Part shown: piece after piece, positions 56,288 through 64,000 of the stretch
Position numbering within the stretch: position 1 is the first letter of the stretch
Layout: the number at the start of each line of letters is the position of its first letter
Assembly: GCA_009784185.1 (NCBI GenBank)
Contig: WRCD01000002.1
Span: forward strand, 62,001 to 126,000
Length of the DNA stretch: 64,000 nucleotides
Source of the DNA: Bacillota bacterium
GTDB lineage: Bacteria > Bacillota > Clostridia > Christensenellales > UBA1242
Direction: 5' to 3'
Position numbers and translations under genes: made by a program
Notes under the pieces: generated by a model
The model's database searches: none
What the model was told of the DNA's origin: nothing
Seen by the model: only the letters and a program-made list of their open reading frames with translations

Positions 56288-57493
56288 ATGGATATCCGCA
56301 GAATTTTTCTTGTGCCAAACGCTCATAAGCGCTCGGCGGAGTTTTTATTTAATATGTTTCCGTACGGGCGCTGTCTTTTTTTAACAAGCGGTAAAACACG
56401 TGTGCTGGCCGGACCGTTTGCCTGGCAGATGCAAAAGATTGGTTTGCGGCCCGATGAGCTTAACATAACGGGCAGCTTAAGCAGCTTTGATACCGTAAAC
56501 GAAATAGTGGTCTGTGAAAACACACGTGCCATAATTGCATTTGGCACATCAGAACTTTTTAATCTGGCAAAAATGACAGCCCGCGAAAAAAAACTGCCGC
56601 TGATTTTAATTGCGGCGGCTCCGGTAGATGCCAACGTTTTTTGTCCGCACTCTGTATTGATAAAAGACGGGATTGTTGGGGTGTTTGACTCCGCTGCGCC
56701 GGCAGCACTGTTTTATGACGCTCAGCTGGCGGGCTTAACAAACGCAGAAGAGCTGCTGGATGCCGCAATGGGCGTGATAAGTAAAGCCATGCTGTGCTTA
56801 GATAGCAACTGTCATTGCGAGTTGCACCCGAAACTCCTTCAAGCGAAGCAATCCCCTGGGTTGGAAGCACCAATTTCTCGGATTGCTTCGTCTGCAGGCT
56901 TTGCCGGCCAGGCTCGCAATGACAAGGATTTACTCCACGAAATTAGCGGCATTCTTTCTCTGCTGAACAGCAACTGTATAGACAAAGTGTTGTTAACCGA
57001 AAAGATGCTGATATGTGCATATTACGCCTCTGAAATAAATTCAATGTCGCCTGCCGGGCAAATGATGCTGGCATATCTGCAGATAAAGCAAAAGCCCATA
57101 CAAAACCCGGGGCAGACAGAATTGATGTGTGCACGTCTGCTGACCGGTTTGTTTTTATCATACTTAAACAAATGCGATAACATAATAAATATGTGTGATA
57201 TAAAAAAAAGAATAATGCTTACGCAGGTGTTTTTGTCCGAAGAACAAACTGACAAGATGCTGGCAGCTATGCTGGGGGCGGAACAACTTAAAACCGAAAT
57301 TATTAAAGAACGTTTCCTGCTTATTAAAAAGCTTGAAGAAATAAAAGCAATTTTAAACAGCGTTCCCATGCCGGGACAGATGACTATTACAAAGCCTGAA
57401 CTTGAAGCCATGCTTAGCCTTGCCCCGGAGATGACAAATGGAAACAACTTGCTGGTGCTTTTAAGGAATGAAGGACTGCTGGATTTTATTTGA
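56288..57493 (+). CDS. Hypothetical protein, weakly iron-ADH/DHQ-synthase-like, with in-frame repeat insertion
   Basis: 401-aa ORF; N-terminal nucleotide-binding-like region; repeat-derived NCHCELHPKLLQAKQSPG...RIASSAGFAGQARNDKD. Confidence 0.6.
   Translation: MDIRRIFLVPNAHKRSAEFLFNMFPYGRCLFLTSGKTRVLAGPFAWQMQKIGLRPDELNITGSLSSFDTVNEIVVCENTRAIIAFGTSELFNLAKMTAREKKLPLILIAAAPVDANVFCPHSVLIKDGIVGVFDSAAPAALFYDAQLAGLTNAEELLDAAMGVISKAMLCLDSNCHCELHPKLLQAKQSPGLEAPISRIASSAGFAGQARNDKDLLHEISGILSLLNSNCIDKVLLTEKMLICAYYASEINSMSPAGQMMLAYLQIKQKPIQNPGQTELMCARLLTGLFLSYLNKCDNIINMCDIKKRIMLTQVFLSEEQTDKMLAAMLGAEQLKTEIIKERFLLIKKLEEIKAILNSVPMPGQMTITKPELEAMLSLAPEMTNGNNLLVLLRNEGLLDFI
56808..56928. repeat. Complete two-arm GTCATTGCGAG-type palindrome inside the CDS 56288-57493
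   Basis: ctgtcattgcgagttgcacccgaaactccttcaagcgaagcaatccc...cggattgcttcgtctgcaggctttgccggccaggctcgcaatgacaa. Confidence 0.85.
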
Positions 57494-57549
57494 CACTAAG
57501 CCCATAAAAATGCTAAACTAAATTAAACTAAAGACAAGGGGAAAGGCGT

Positions 57550-59799
57550 ATGCAGCAATACATAAACAAACCGATTGGTTTTGCAGGCATAATAGCTTTC
57601 TTTTTTGTATTGGTAGCAACGCCGCTAATGGTCTGGGTTACCAGTACAACTTTGGCAGCTTCTCCTATCTGGAACGGCACCATTGCCGGTTCATACGCCA
57701 GCGGTTCAGGGACACAAACCGACCCGTGGAAGATTACAACAGCCGAACAGTTGGCGCGCCTGGCGCAAGAAACAAATGCAAACAGCAACAATACCAGTGC
57801 CCACTATTACGAACTTACGCAAGACATACGCTTAAATGACGCCACGCTCGGCGGCGGATGGCAAAACTGGAACAACTATGCCAACGAAGGCGCTGCAGCA
57901 TCCGCAGGCATACGTGCATGGACACCAATTGGTGACGGTCATCATGATGTCAATCACACACGCTCATTCAGGGCTAATTTTGACGGCAAGGGCTTTGCTG
58001 TATACGGCGTGTATTTACATAAAAACACCACGGACGGCAACTTAACCGGTCAAGCGGCTTGTGGTGGCTTGTTTGGTGTAATAGGTGCAAGCAGCCCCGG
58101 TCATGTTCGCAATTTGGGTGTAAAATCAAGTAATATCCGTACCGGTGTTAGTTTTGATGCAGCACAGGGTGAAATTCCAGGGGCCGTTGCATCGGTTATT
58201 ATGAATGGCAGCAGCCTTACCAACTGTTATGTCGAAAATGTTAAAGTGGTGGGCGGAGCCGGTGGAGCCGGAGGTCTTGTAGGCCAGATAGTTGGTGGTA
58301 TGGGTTCTCCATACAACATGTCTGCCGCTTGGGTCTACAACTGCTACAGTATGAACGCAATAGTAACGATGCAGGGGAGTTTTGTCTCCCCCACAGCTAC
58401 ATTAGGCGGTATTGCTGCCACTGTCGGAGGCAGTCTAATAAACAGTTACAGCGTAGGTGAAACACTGACCGGCAGCGGCACTCAGCGTAGGGGTAGTGTT
58501 GCCGGCAATATATCGGGTTTGGCGGCGTTTCCTGCAAGTATAAGCCGCTGTTACTCCGCATCAGGTTCCGGATACCCGGCAGTGCATACAATTGGAACCA
58601 ATGCTACGGCTACGACGGATACCTTTAATACATCCGGCAACATAACAACCAACAACAACGGCTACAATGGTCAGACCCTTCGCACAGCCCTTAACACATG
58701 GAAAAACAACCCAACCGTTGGTGTGGCTGCAAACTACAGTCAATGGTATAGTACCCCATATCCAACGTTTACAATAACAGGTGCAAGTTTTGCGGGTGGT
58801 ACAGGTACGCAACAAAGTCCGTATCTGATATCCACAAAAGCGCAGTTGGAGGACTTCAGAGATGTAATTAACAACAATATTGCAGACACCGTAAATAGCG
58901 GTAATTTTAACTCCAACACTAAATTTTACGCCATGACCAACGATATTTATTTAAACGACACCACAGGCTGGCAGAGTTGGAATGCAACAACCACGGGCTT
59001 GTACGAATGGGCGCCGATTGGCAGAGATGTTTCAGGTCAGCGGTTTGTAGCCAACTTTGACGGCAGAATGAATGCTGTGTTTGGTATGTTTGTAGTTTCA
59101 GGTGAGCATGTAGGATTGTTTGGGTATGCTAGTGGCGGGGGCAGTATAACAAATACTGGAGTCAAGCACGGTTTTGTGCTGGGCGCAGGTTATGCGGCAG
59201 GAATTGTAGGACATGTTAGTTTTCCAATAACAAATTGTTATAATACAGGTGTTAATATAGCAACACGTACCTTTACAACGCATACAGGCGGAATAGTAGG
59301 ATACACCGGCTATGCTGTTTCAAACTGCTATAATACAGCAAACATAACAGGAAGCGGAAGCATCGGGAGTTTTCAGTATTTAGGCGGGATAGCAGGTTAT
59401 TCCGGAGGGCCGATTACGGATTGTTTTAATGTCGGAGCTGTAGCTGGTAGCCCACAATCATTAGGCGGAGCAGGCGGAATAGTAGGCTACGGTTACTCTG
59501 TGGAAAGATGCTACAATGTAGGAAGTGTTACAGGAGCAGTTGACGGAATAGGCGGCATAGTAGGTTTAAGTATGGGTCCAATGAATGTTATAAGTTGTTA
59601 CTACAACTCAATCGCATTCAGCGGTCCTCAAATCGGTGACAAGGTTGGTAACACCGGTGCACTTACAACGAGTCAGATGCTGATAACCGGCACGCTGGAT
59701 ATGTACATGACCGGTATGGGCAATGCGTGGGCGAAAAGGACGAATGATGCTACACAGTCGTATTATCCGGAGCTTAAGGTATTTGCCACAGACTTATAA
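57550..59799 (+). CDS. GLUG-repeat surface protein (paralog of 50774-53332)
   Basis: Near-identical N-terminus MQQY(V/I)NKPI, shared TNDIYLNDTTGW(E/Q)SW and C-terminal YYPELKVFATDL. Confidence 0.82.
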   Translation: MQQYINKPIGFAGIIAFFFVLVATPLMVWVTSTTLAASPIWNGTIAGSYASGSGTQTDPWKITTAEQLARLAQETNANSNNTSAHYYELTQDIRLNDATLGGGWQNWNNYANEGAAASAGIRAWTPIGDGHHDVNHTRSFRANFDGKGFAVYGVYLHKNTTDGNLTGQAACGGLFGVIGASSPGHVRNLGVKSSNIRTGVSFDAAQGEIPGAVASVIMNGSSLTNCYVENVKVVGGAGGAGGLVGQIVGGMGSPYNMSAAWVYNCYSMNAIVTMQGSFVSPTATLGGIAATVGGSLINSYSVGETLTGSGTQRRGSVAGNISGLAAFPASISRCYSASGSGYPAVHTIGTNATATTDTFNTSGNITTNNNGYNGQTLRTALNTWKNNPTVGVAANYSQWYSTPYPTFTITGASFAGGTGTQQSPYLISTKAQLEDFRDVINNNIADTVNSGNFNSNTKFYAMTNDIYLNDTTGWQSWNATTTGLYEWAPIGRDVSGQRFVANFDGRMNAVFGMFVVSGEHVGLFGYASGGGSITNTGVKHGFVLGAGYAAGIVGHVSFPITNCYNTGVNIATRTFTTHTGGIVGYTGYAVSNCYNTANITGSGSIGSFQYLGGIAGYSGGPITDCFNVGAVAGSPQSLGGAGGIVGYGYSVERCYNVGSVTGAVDGIGGIVGLSMGPMNVISCYYNSIAFSGPQIGDKVGNTGALTTSQMLITGTLDMYMTGMGNAWAKRTNDATQSYYPELKVFATDL

Positions 59800-59822
59800 A
59801 AAACCGCCATTGGCGGTTTTTT
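59800..59822 (+). terminator. Rho-independent terminator
   Basis: aaaaaaccgccattggcggttttttag. Confidence 0.85.
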
Positions 59823-59825
59823 AGT

Positions 59826-59873
59826 GAACAAGTAACAAGTAACAGGTAACAGGTATCGGTCGCTTGCGCTCCA
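59826..59873. repeat. Heptamer tract (AACARGT)n + GGTCGCTTGCGCTCC
   Basis: aacaagtaacaagtaacaggtaacaggtatcggtcgcttgcgctcc. Confidence 0.8.
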
Positions 59874-59912
59874 ATATGTTTAAGGCGTTCTCAAACAGTC
59901 AATAATCCGCTT

Positions 59913-60386
59913 ATGATTAAGCGGTTTTTTGTGTTTTTGTGTTTTTTGGGTTGCATTGCGTTTCTGGCGCCTCAAACAAGTCTTGTTACATATGCCGCAA
60001 GTTTTCCGCAAGCGGAGTTTAGTTTTTATGTAAACCATTTGCCCAGAGACATTCCCGCAAGCGCCAAGGTTATAAAAAACGGCAATGGGTATATTGTAAG
60101 CACATCAGCCCAACACGCTGCAAGCCTTCAGCGGATGTTGCCGCCGGCAGAAGGGCAGAGCATAACCTTTAGCGGCAATATCGGAAATATGGAGAGCATA
60201 TTAAGCCGGCTTAATGCAACAGTGGTATCCCGTCAGGATATAGGCGGGGAAATAGTAAACTGCTATGCGTATTCTTCCGGCTTTAACAAAAGTGTTTTAG
60301 TTGACGGGCAGAAAATTAATCTCCAGGTAGCAGTGCGCAACGGAACAGTTACGCTCGGCACGCCGTTAATTTTAGGAAGTTTTTAA
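59913..60386 (+). CDS. YwmB-like secreted protein (tentative)
   Basis: Signal peptide; position directly upstream of the SpoIIQ-like M23 gene. Confidence 0.45.
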   Translation: MIKRFFVFLCFLGCIAFLAPQTSLVTYAASFPQAEFSFYVNHLPRDIPASAKVIKNGNGYIVSTSAQHAASLQRMLPPAEGQSITFSGNIGNMESILSRLNATVVSRQDIGGEIVNCYAYSSGFNKSVLVDGQKINLQVAVRNGTVTLGTPLILGSF

Positions 60387-60447
60387 TATTTACAAGTATA
60401 AAGTGAGCAAAAGCGGCAAAACTCATCGGTAATTAAGGAGGTAAAAC

Positions 60448-61050
60448 ATGAAAACAAACAACAAAAATAACGACCCCAATACCACACCGTTTGCAAAGTT
60501 TATTAAAAAGTACGGATATTACTTTGTATTGGTGCTTAGTGTAGGTGTACTGGCACTTGTGGTAACGCTGGCTACATTAGATGACGGCAACCTGAATGTG
60601 GGGCCCGATATTGAGGTAGACGTGCGGCCGGTAAGTTTTGCAATGCCGGTTACGTCTGTAACCCTGGGCAAGGGGTACTCGGGCACGGAACTTCAGTACA
60701 ACAACACGCTGAAGCAATGGGAGGCGCATAAGGCAGTTCAGTTTATGGGCGAAGCCGGAACTGAAGTGTTTGCGGTATATGACGCTACCGTAAAAGAGGT
60801 TTACAACAACTACCTCATGGGCAATGTGGTTGTGCTTGAAATGAAAAACGGCGTAAGCGTACTATACGCAAGCCTTGGCAGTGACGTTGCGGTAACGGTT
60901 GGGCAAACTGTAAAAACCGGGCAGAAGATTGGCACCATGAGTGACTCGGCTAAAGGCGAATCCGGCTACGGACCGCACTTGCGCCTTGAAATGTACAAAA
61001 ACGGCGTTAAAATTGACCCGGGCTTGTATCTTGATTTAGCAGGGAAATAA
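60448..61050 (+). CDS. M23-like peptidase domain protein (SpoIIQ-like)
   Basis: TM anchor; GTEVFAVYDATVKEVYNNYLMGNVVVLEMKNGVSVLYASL...VKTGQKIGTMSDS...GPHLRLEMYKNG. Confidence 0.75.
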   Translation: MKTNNKNNDPNTTPFAKFIKKYGYYFVLVLSVGVLALVVTLATLDDGNLNVGPDIEVDVRPVSFAMPVTSVTLGKGYSGTELQYNNTLKQWEAHKAVQFMGEAGTEVFAVYDATVKEVYNNYLMGNVVVLEMKNGVSVLYASLGSDVAVTVGQTVKTGQKIGTMSDSAKGESGYGPHLRLEMYKNGVKIDPGLYLDLAGK

Positions 61051-61054
61051 AACT

Positions 61055-61161
61055 AAAATTCCCCCATAAGCCGCGGGGGTGGCGCAGAGCGCCGGGGGTT
61101 GTGAACAATACAACACAACCCTCCCGCCTAACGGCGTACTCCCGCGGCTTTTGGGAGAATT
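61055..61161. repeat. Two-arm palindromic element, subfamily B, with a truncated extra arm at 61188-61210
   Basis: aattcccccataagccgcgggggtggcgcagagcgccgggggttgtg...cacaaccctcccgcctaacggcgtactcccgcggcttttgggagaattt. Confidence 0.85.
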
Positions 61162-61308
61162 TGCGGGATATTGCTGCAGCCGAACAACATCCTCTGCTAA
61201 AGGGGGAATCAGTTTCGGCTGATTTTTATTTTTTGTTGGTTTATTTGTTTTACAAATTAAATCGCTTTGGTGTATACTACAGGAACTACACATAAGGAGG
61301 ATATGGAA

Positions 61309-61545
61309 ATGGCGGTTTTTGAACGAATACAGGAGCTATTAAGCGAACAGATGAATGTGGATAAGGAAAAAATCACGAAAACAACTAAGATTGTTGATGA
61401 CCTTAAAGCAGATTCATTAGACATTGTTGAAATGCTTATGGCGCTTGAAGATGAATTTTCTATCTCCGTGCCCGATGAAGACGCAAGAGGTCTTACAGAC
61501 ATCGGGTCAATCGTTGCCTACGTTGAATCAAAAATGAAAAAATAA
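61309..61545 (+). CDS. acpP: Acyl carrier protein
   Basis: DDLKADSLDIVEMLMALEDEFSISVPDED phosphopantetheine motif; aaggagg RBS. Confidence 0.93.
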   Translation: MAVFERIQELLSEQMNVDKEKITKTTKIVDDLKADSLDIVEMLMALEDEFSISVPDEDARGLTDIGSIVAYVESKMKK

Positions 61546-61547
61546 AC

Positions 61548-61568
61548 AGCCGTACGGCTGTTTTTAAT
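61548..61568 (+). terminator. Rho-independent terminator
   Basis: acagccgtacggctgtttttaatt. Confidence 0.8.
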
Positions 61569-61616
61569 TAACAGGTAACAGGGAACAGGTAACAACTGTT
61601 GGTCGCTCTGCTCCGG
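61568..61616. repeat. Heptamer tract (AACAGGT-like)n + GGTCGCTCTGCTCC
   Basis: aacaggtaacagggaacaggtaacaactgttggtcgctctgctcc. Confidence 0.75.
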
Positions 61617-61668
61617 ATTAGATTATTTGGAACGAAGTGACCTAAAACTATTCACTATTAATTATTCA

Positions 61669-62400
61669 TTATTCATTGTCAACATCTTTATAGGTGTTGA
61701 CGAATACATTTGTGCGTTCCTTATCAATTATTGCCCTGTGCATACGCAGTTTTGCTCCGCGGCTTTTTTTCTCTATTCCGTTAAGGAGCTGCTTTACATA
61801 TTCACGCTCGGTATGTTTGTTGGCGGGGCAGGGGTTGTGCAAAACCGGCAGGCTTTTGCTTGCCTTTATGGTTTCGGCTTCGGTCACCAAAATCAGCGGG
61901 CGGATTACGGTAATATCAACTTTATTTAAGTATGTTACTGCGCTGAAGGTAGATATTCGGCCCTCGTATATTAAACTTAAAAAAAGTGTTTCCGTAAGGT
62001 CATCTGCGTGATGCCCAAGGGCAACCTTTGTGCAGCCCAGTTCTTTTGCGGCAGCGTTTAATGCTCCGCGGCGCATTTTGGCACATAAACTGCACGGGTT
62101 TTTTTCCTTGCGCACTTCAAACAGGAGTTCCGCTATCTGAGAATTAACTATTTTGTGCTCAACTCCAAGGCCGTTGCAATAAGCTGTAATTTTGCTAAAG
62201 TCGGTTGCCCCATTGTGCATATCTATGCTTATTGCAACCAGGTCGTACGGAATCGGGTTATACTTAGCAACCTTAGACAGTGCCGTAAGCAAAACCAGGC
62301 TGTCTTTGCCGCCGGATAGTCCTACTGCAATCTTGTCGCCCGATTCAAGCATTTTGTACTCGTGCAGTGCCTTGCGCACCTTTCCTTCAATTTGTTTCAT
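61669..62400 (-). CDS. TtcA-like PP-loop tRNA thiolation protein
   Basis: IAVGLSGGKDSLVLLTAL, CSLCAKMRRGAL, KVALGHHADDLTETLFLSLIYEG, HNPCPANKHTEREYVKQLL. Confidence 0.88.
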   Translation of the reverse strand: MKQIEGKVRKALHEYKMLESGDKIAVGLSGGKDSLVLLTALSKVAKYNPIPYDLVAISIDMHNGATDFSKITAYCNGLGVEHKIVNSQIAELLFEVRKEKNPCSLCAKMRRGALNAAAKELGCTKVALGHHADDLTETLFLSLIYEGRISTFSAVTYLNKVDITVIRPLILVTEAETIKASKSLPVLHNPCPANKHTEREYVKQLLNGIEKKSRGAKLRMHRAIIDKERTNVFVNTYKDVDNE

Positions 62401-62528
62401 ATGCGCATTTTAGCACATGACTTAGGTTTGGTGCAATCAAGTTGAGTTAAGAAACAAATAAAAATCCGCCAAAATTGCTTGACTTCGCTTATATATACAT
62501 ATATATATTGACAAACGAAAGGAGGAAA

Positions 62529-62963
62529 ATGGTACTAAAGAAAGCATGGAAAATTGTGATAGGGATAGTTGCAGGACTTTGTATTACCATAGCCAGTTTT
62601 TTTGTTGTGGCATACGAGCTTTACTCATGGGACAACGAAACCCAAATCAGGCGAACATATTATTGCGAGCATCTAACATGGGGAATATTTAAAGGAATTT
62701 GGTTGAAAGACGCCTATATTCAAAAGAATTATGGTACATATAATGACTGCATTGTGGTCATGATGAATGCAAAAGGAATTGTCTATATCGCCGCAACCGG
62801 TGAAGAGGATGTGGCGGGGATTGTTTTTGGATATGCTTATGCACCGCAAACAATCTTAGTTTTTAAAAACAGAAAATTGTACAGCTTAACAACTGCTTAT
62901 AATAATGGTTGCCTAACTTTTGAAAACTTACAAGAGATACATGATATTCATAATAATTTATAA
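62529..62963 (+). CDS. Hypothetical membrane-anchored protein
   Basis: ~144-aa ORF, aaaggagg RBS, N-terminal TM. Confidence 0.65.
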   Translation: MVLKKAWKIVIGIVAGLCITIASFFVVAYELYSWDNETQIRRTYYCEHLTWGIFKGIWLKDAYIQKNYGTYNDCIVVMMNAKGIVYIAATGEEDVAGIVFGYAYAPQTILVFKNRKLYSLTTAYNNGCLTFENLQEIHDIHNNL

Positions 62964-63188
62964 AAAGGAGAAGGTAATTAACTTAACATATGTGCTTGTT
63001 TAAAAAGCCGTGTCTAAATGGACATGGCTTTTTCTGTGCGAGTTTATACTATTGCCTTAATCCGTTTGACTTTTTGGCGTATTTAAAATACAATTCTAAT
63101 ATGCGAAATTAGGCGGTTTTTGTAAATAAAACCGCGCCGGAAATGCAAACTAGATATGAACTATGTCTTGCGCCGCTTACAGCGGCGG

Positions 63189-63236
63189 CTACCCCGTCAG
63201 GCTTCGCCTGCCACCCCTTCGGAAAAGGGGAATTCT
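63189..63236 (-). repeat. Solo subfamily A arm (inverted)
   Basis: taccccgtcaggcttcgcctgccaccccttcggaaaaggggaattc. Confidence 0.82.
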
Positions 63237-63272
63237 GACGGGATATCCAACACTCATAAAGGGGAGTACAGT

Positions 63273-64000
63273 TTGAAAAAGTTTTGGAGTTTAGCCACTG
63301 TCATGTGCGTAATGTCGGCTTTGCTGATTTTTTCTGCTTGCGGCGACCCATATGCTAATATGAGTGTTGACACGAGCGTAACCACCATGGAATTTGTTTT
63401 AGATGACAGCAATGCTGCCGACAGCCAGTCCTTTATTGCCGAAGTTAAAGGAGGGGGTAAAAACATCAGCCGCAGGATTGCGGTGGTTTGTGAGCCTGCA
63501 GGAGTGGTTACGGCTTCGGTAAGTTTTGAAAATAATATAAACACCGTTACTGTTACCCCGCTCAGCGGCGGTACAGCCAACCTGATATTAAAGACCATTG
63601 AGGGCGGTTACAGCAGGAATGCGGTAAGCGTAAATGTAGCCAAACCTATTAAGGGGCTGGCGTTTGCCGGTACTCCGCAAAGCGTAGCGGTAGGCGGCTC
63701 GCTTGTTTTGAGCGCAGGCTTGTTTAGTTTTATGCCCGGTAATACAACCGAACTCGGTATTAATTATTCTATAAAATCGTCTGTACCGGGCGTAACCTTA
63801 AACGGAAATGTGTTGGCCGCCGCTGCCGGCAGTGCTGTTGCCGGCGGATTTGTAACAATAGTAGCGCAAAGCAGGGCTATATCACCAAACATGATGCCGG
63901 AACAAACAGCCGCACTTACAACCGAGTTTGATGTGTTGATTTATGAAGAAATAACGGTTTCTGCAATAAGCATAAAAATTTACAACGAAAGTGCCATGGA
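63273..64000 (+). CDS. Lipoprotein with Ig-like domains, truncated by the window end
   Basis: TTG start, LKKFWSLATVMCVMSALLIFSACGDP lipobox, beta-rich Ig-like sequence; open to 64000. Confidence 0.65.
   Translation, partial: MKKFWSLATVMCVMSALLIFSACGDPYANMSVDTSVTTMEFVLDDSNAADSQSFIAEVKGGGKNISRRIAVVCEPAGVVTASVSFENNINTVTVTPLSGGTANLILKTIEGGYSRNAVSVNVAKPIKGLAFAGTPQSVAVGGSLVLSAGLFSFMPGNTTELGINYSIKSSVPGVTLNGNVLAAAAGSAVAGGFVTIVAQSRAISPNMMPEQTAALTTEFDVLIYEEITVSAISIKIYNESAM

Noticed and set aside
62489-62512. tatatatacatatatatat tract as a regulatory element
   Set aside because: Simple AT repeat near a probable promoter; no specific signal beyond that.

Overview
This looks like 64 kb of chromosome from a spore-forming, Firmicutes/Clostridia-type bacterium. 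The assignment rests on spoIIE, yabP/yabQ/divIC, a YwmB-like plus M23/SpoIIQ-like pair, tilS, comF, rlmH, a YycJ-type MBL hydrolase and a DnaD-like gene. The housekeeping backbone is secA, rpoB-rpoC, rlmH, tadA, glmU-like, pth, prsA-like, yabPQ-divIC, three tRNAs, spoIIE, tilS, acpP and a ttcA-like gene. Accessory blocks lie at 13.0-16.4 kb (two orphan families, each a tandem pair), 29.7-32.4 kb (cassette-like genes with a repeated spacer), 37.4-47.4 kb (an island next to the tRNAs carrying a RAYT transposase) and around two GLUG surface-protein paralogs (50.8 and 57.5 kb). At least four dispersed repeat families occur. The most striking has arms of the form AATTCCCC..hairpin..GGGG-hairpin-CGGGGTGTGG, with about two dozen full or partial arms. 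In one copy (4882-5352) two inverted arms exactly bracket a DUF559-type (PD-(D/E)XK/Vsr-like) nuclease gene. I propose it as a candidate undescribed mobile element with MITE-like derivatives. Other leads: a second palindromic family inserted in frame inside four genes (once with a nested arm of the first family), a poly-G tract in a promoter spacer, a RAYT with REP-like inverted ends and a 30-bp minisatellite, and a promoter-preceded structured RNA candidate. All calls were made by eye; no search or folding program was run.
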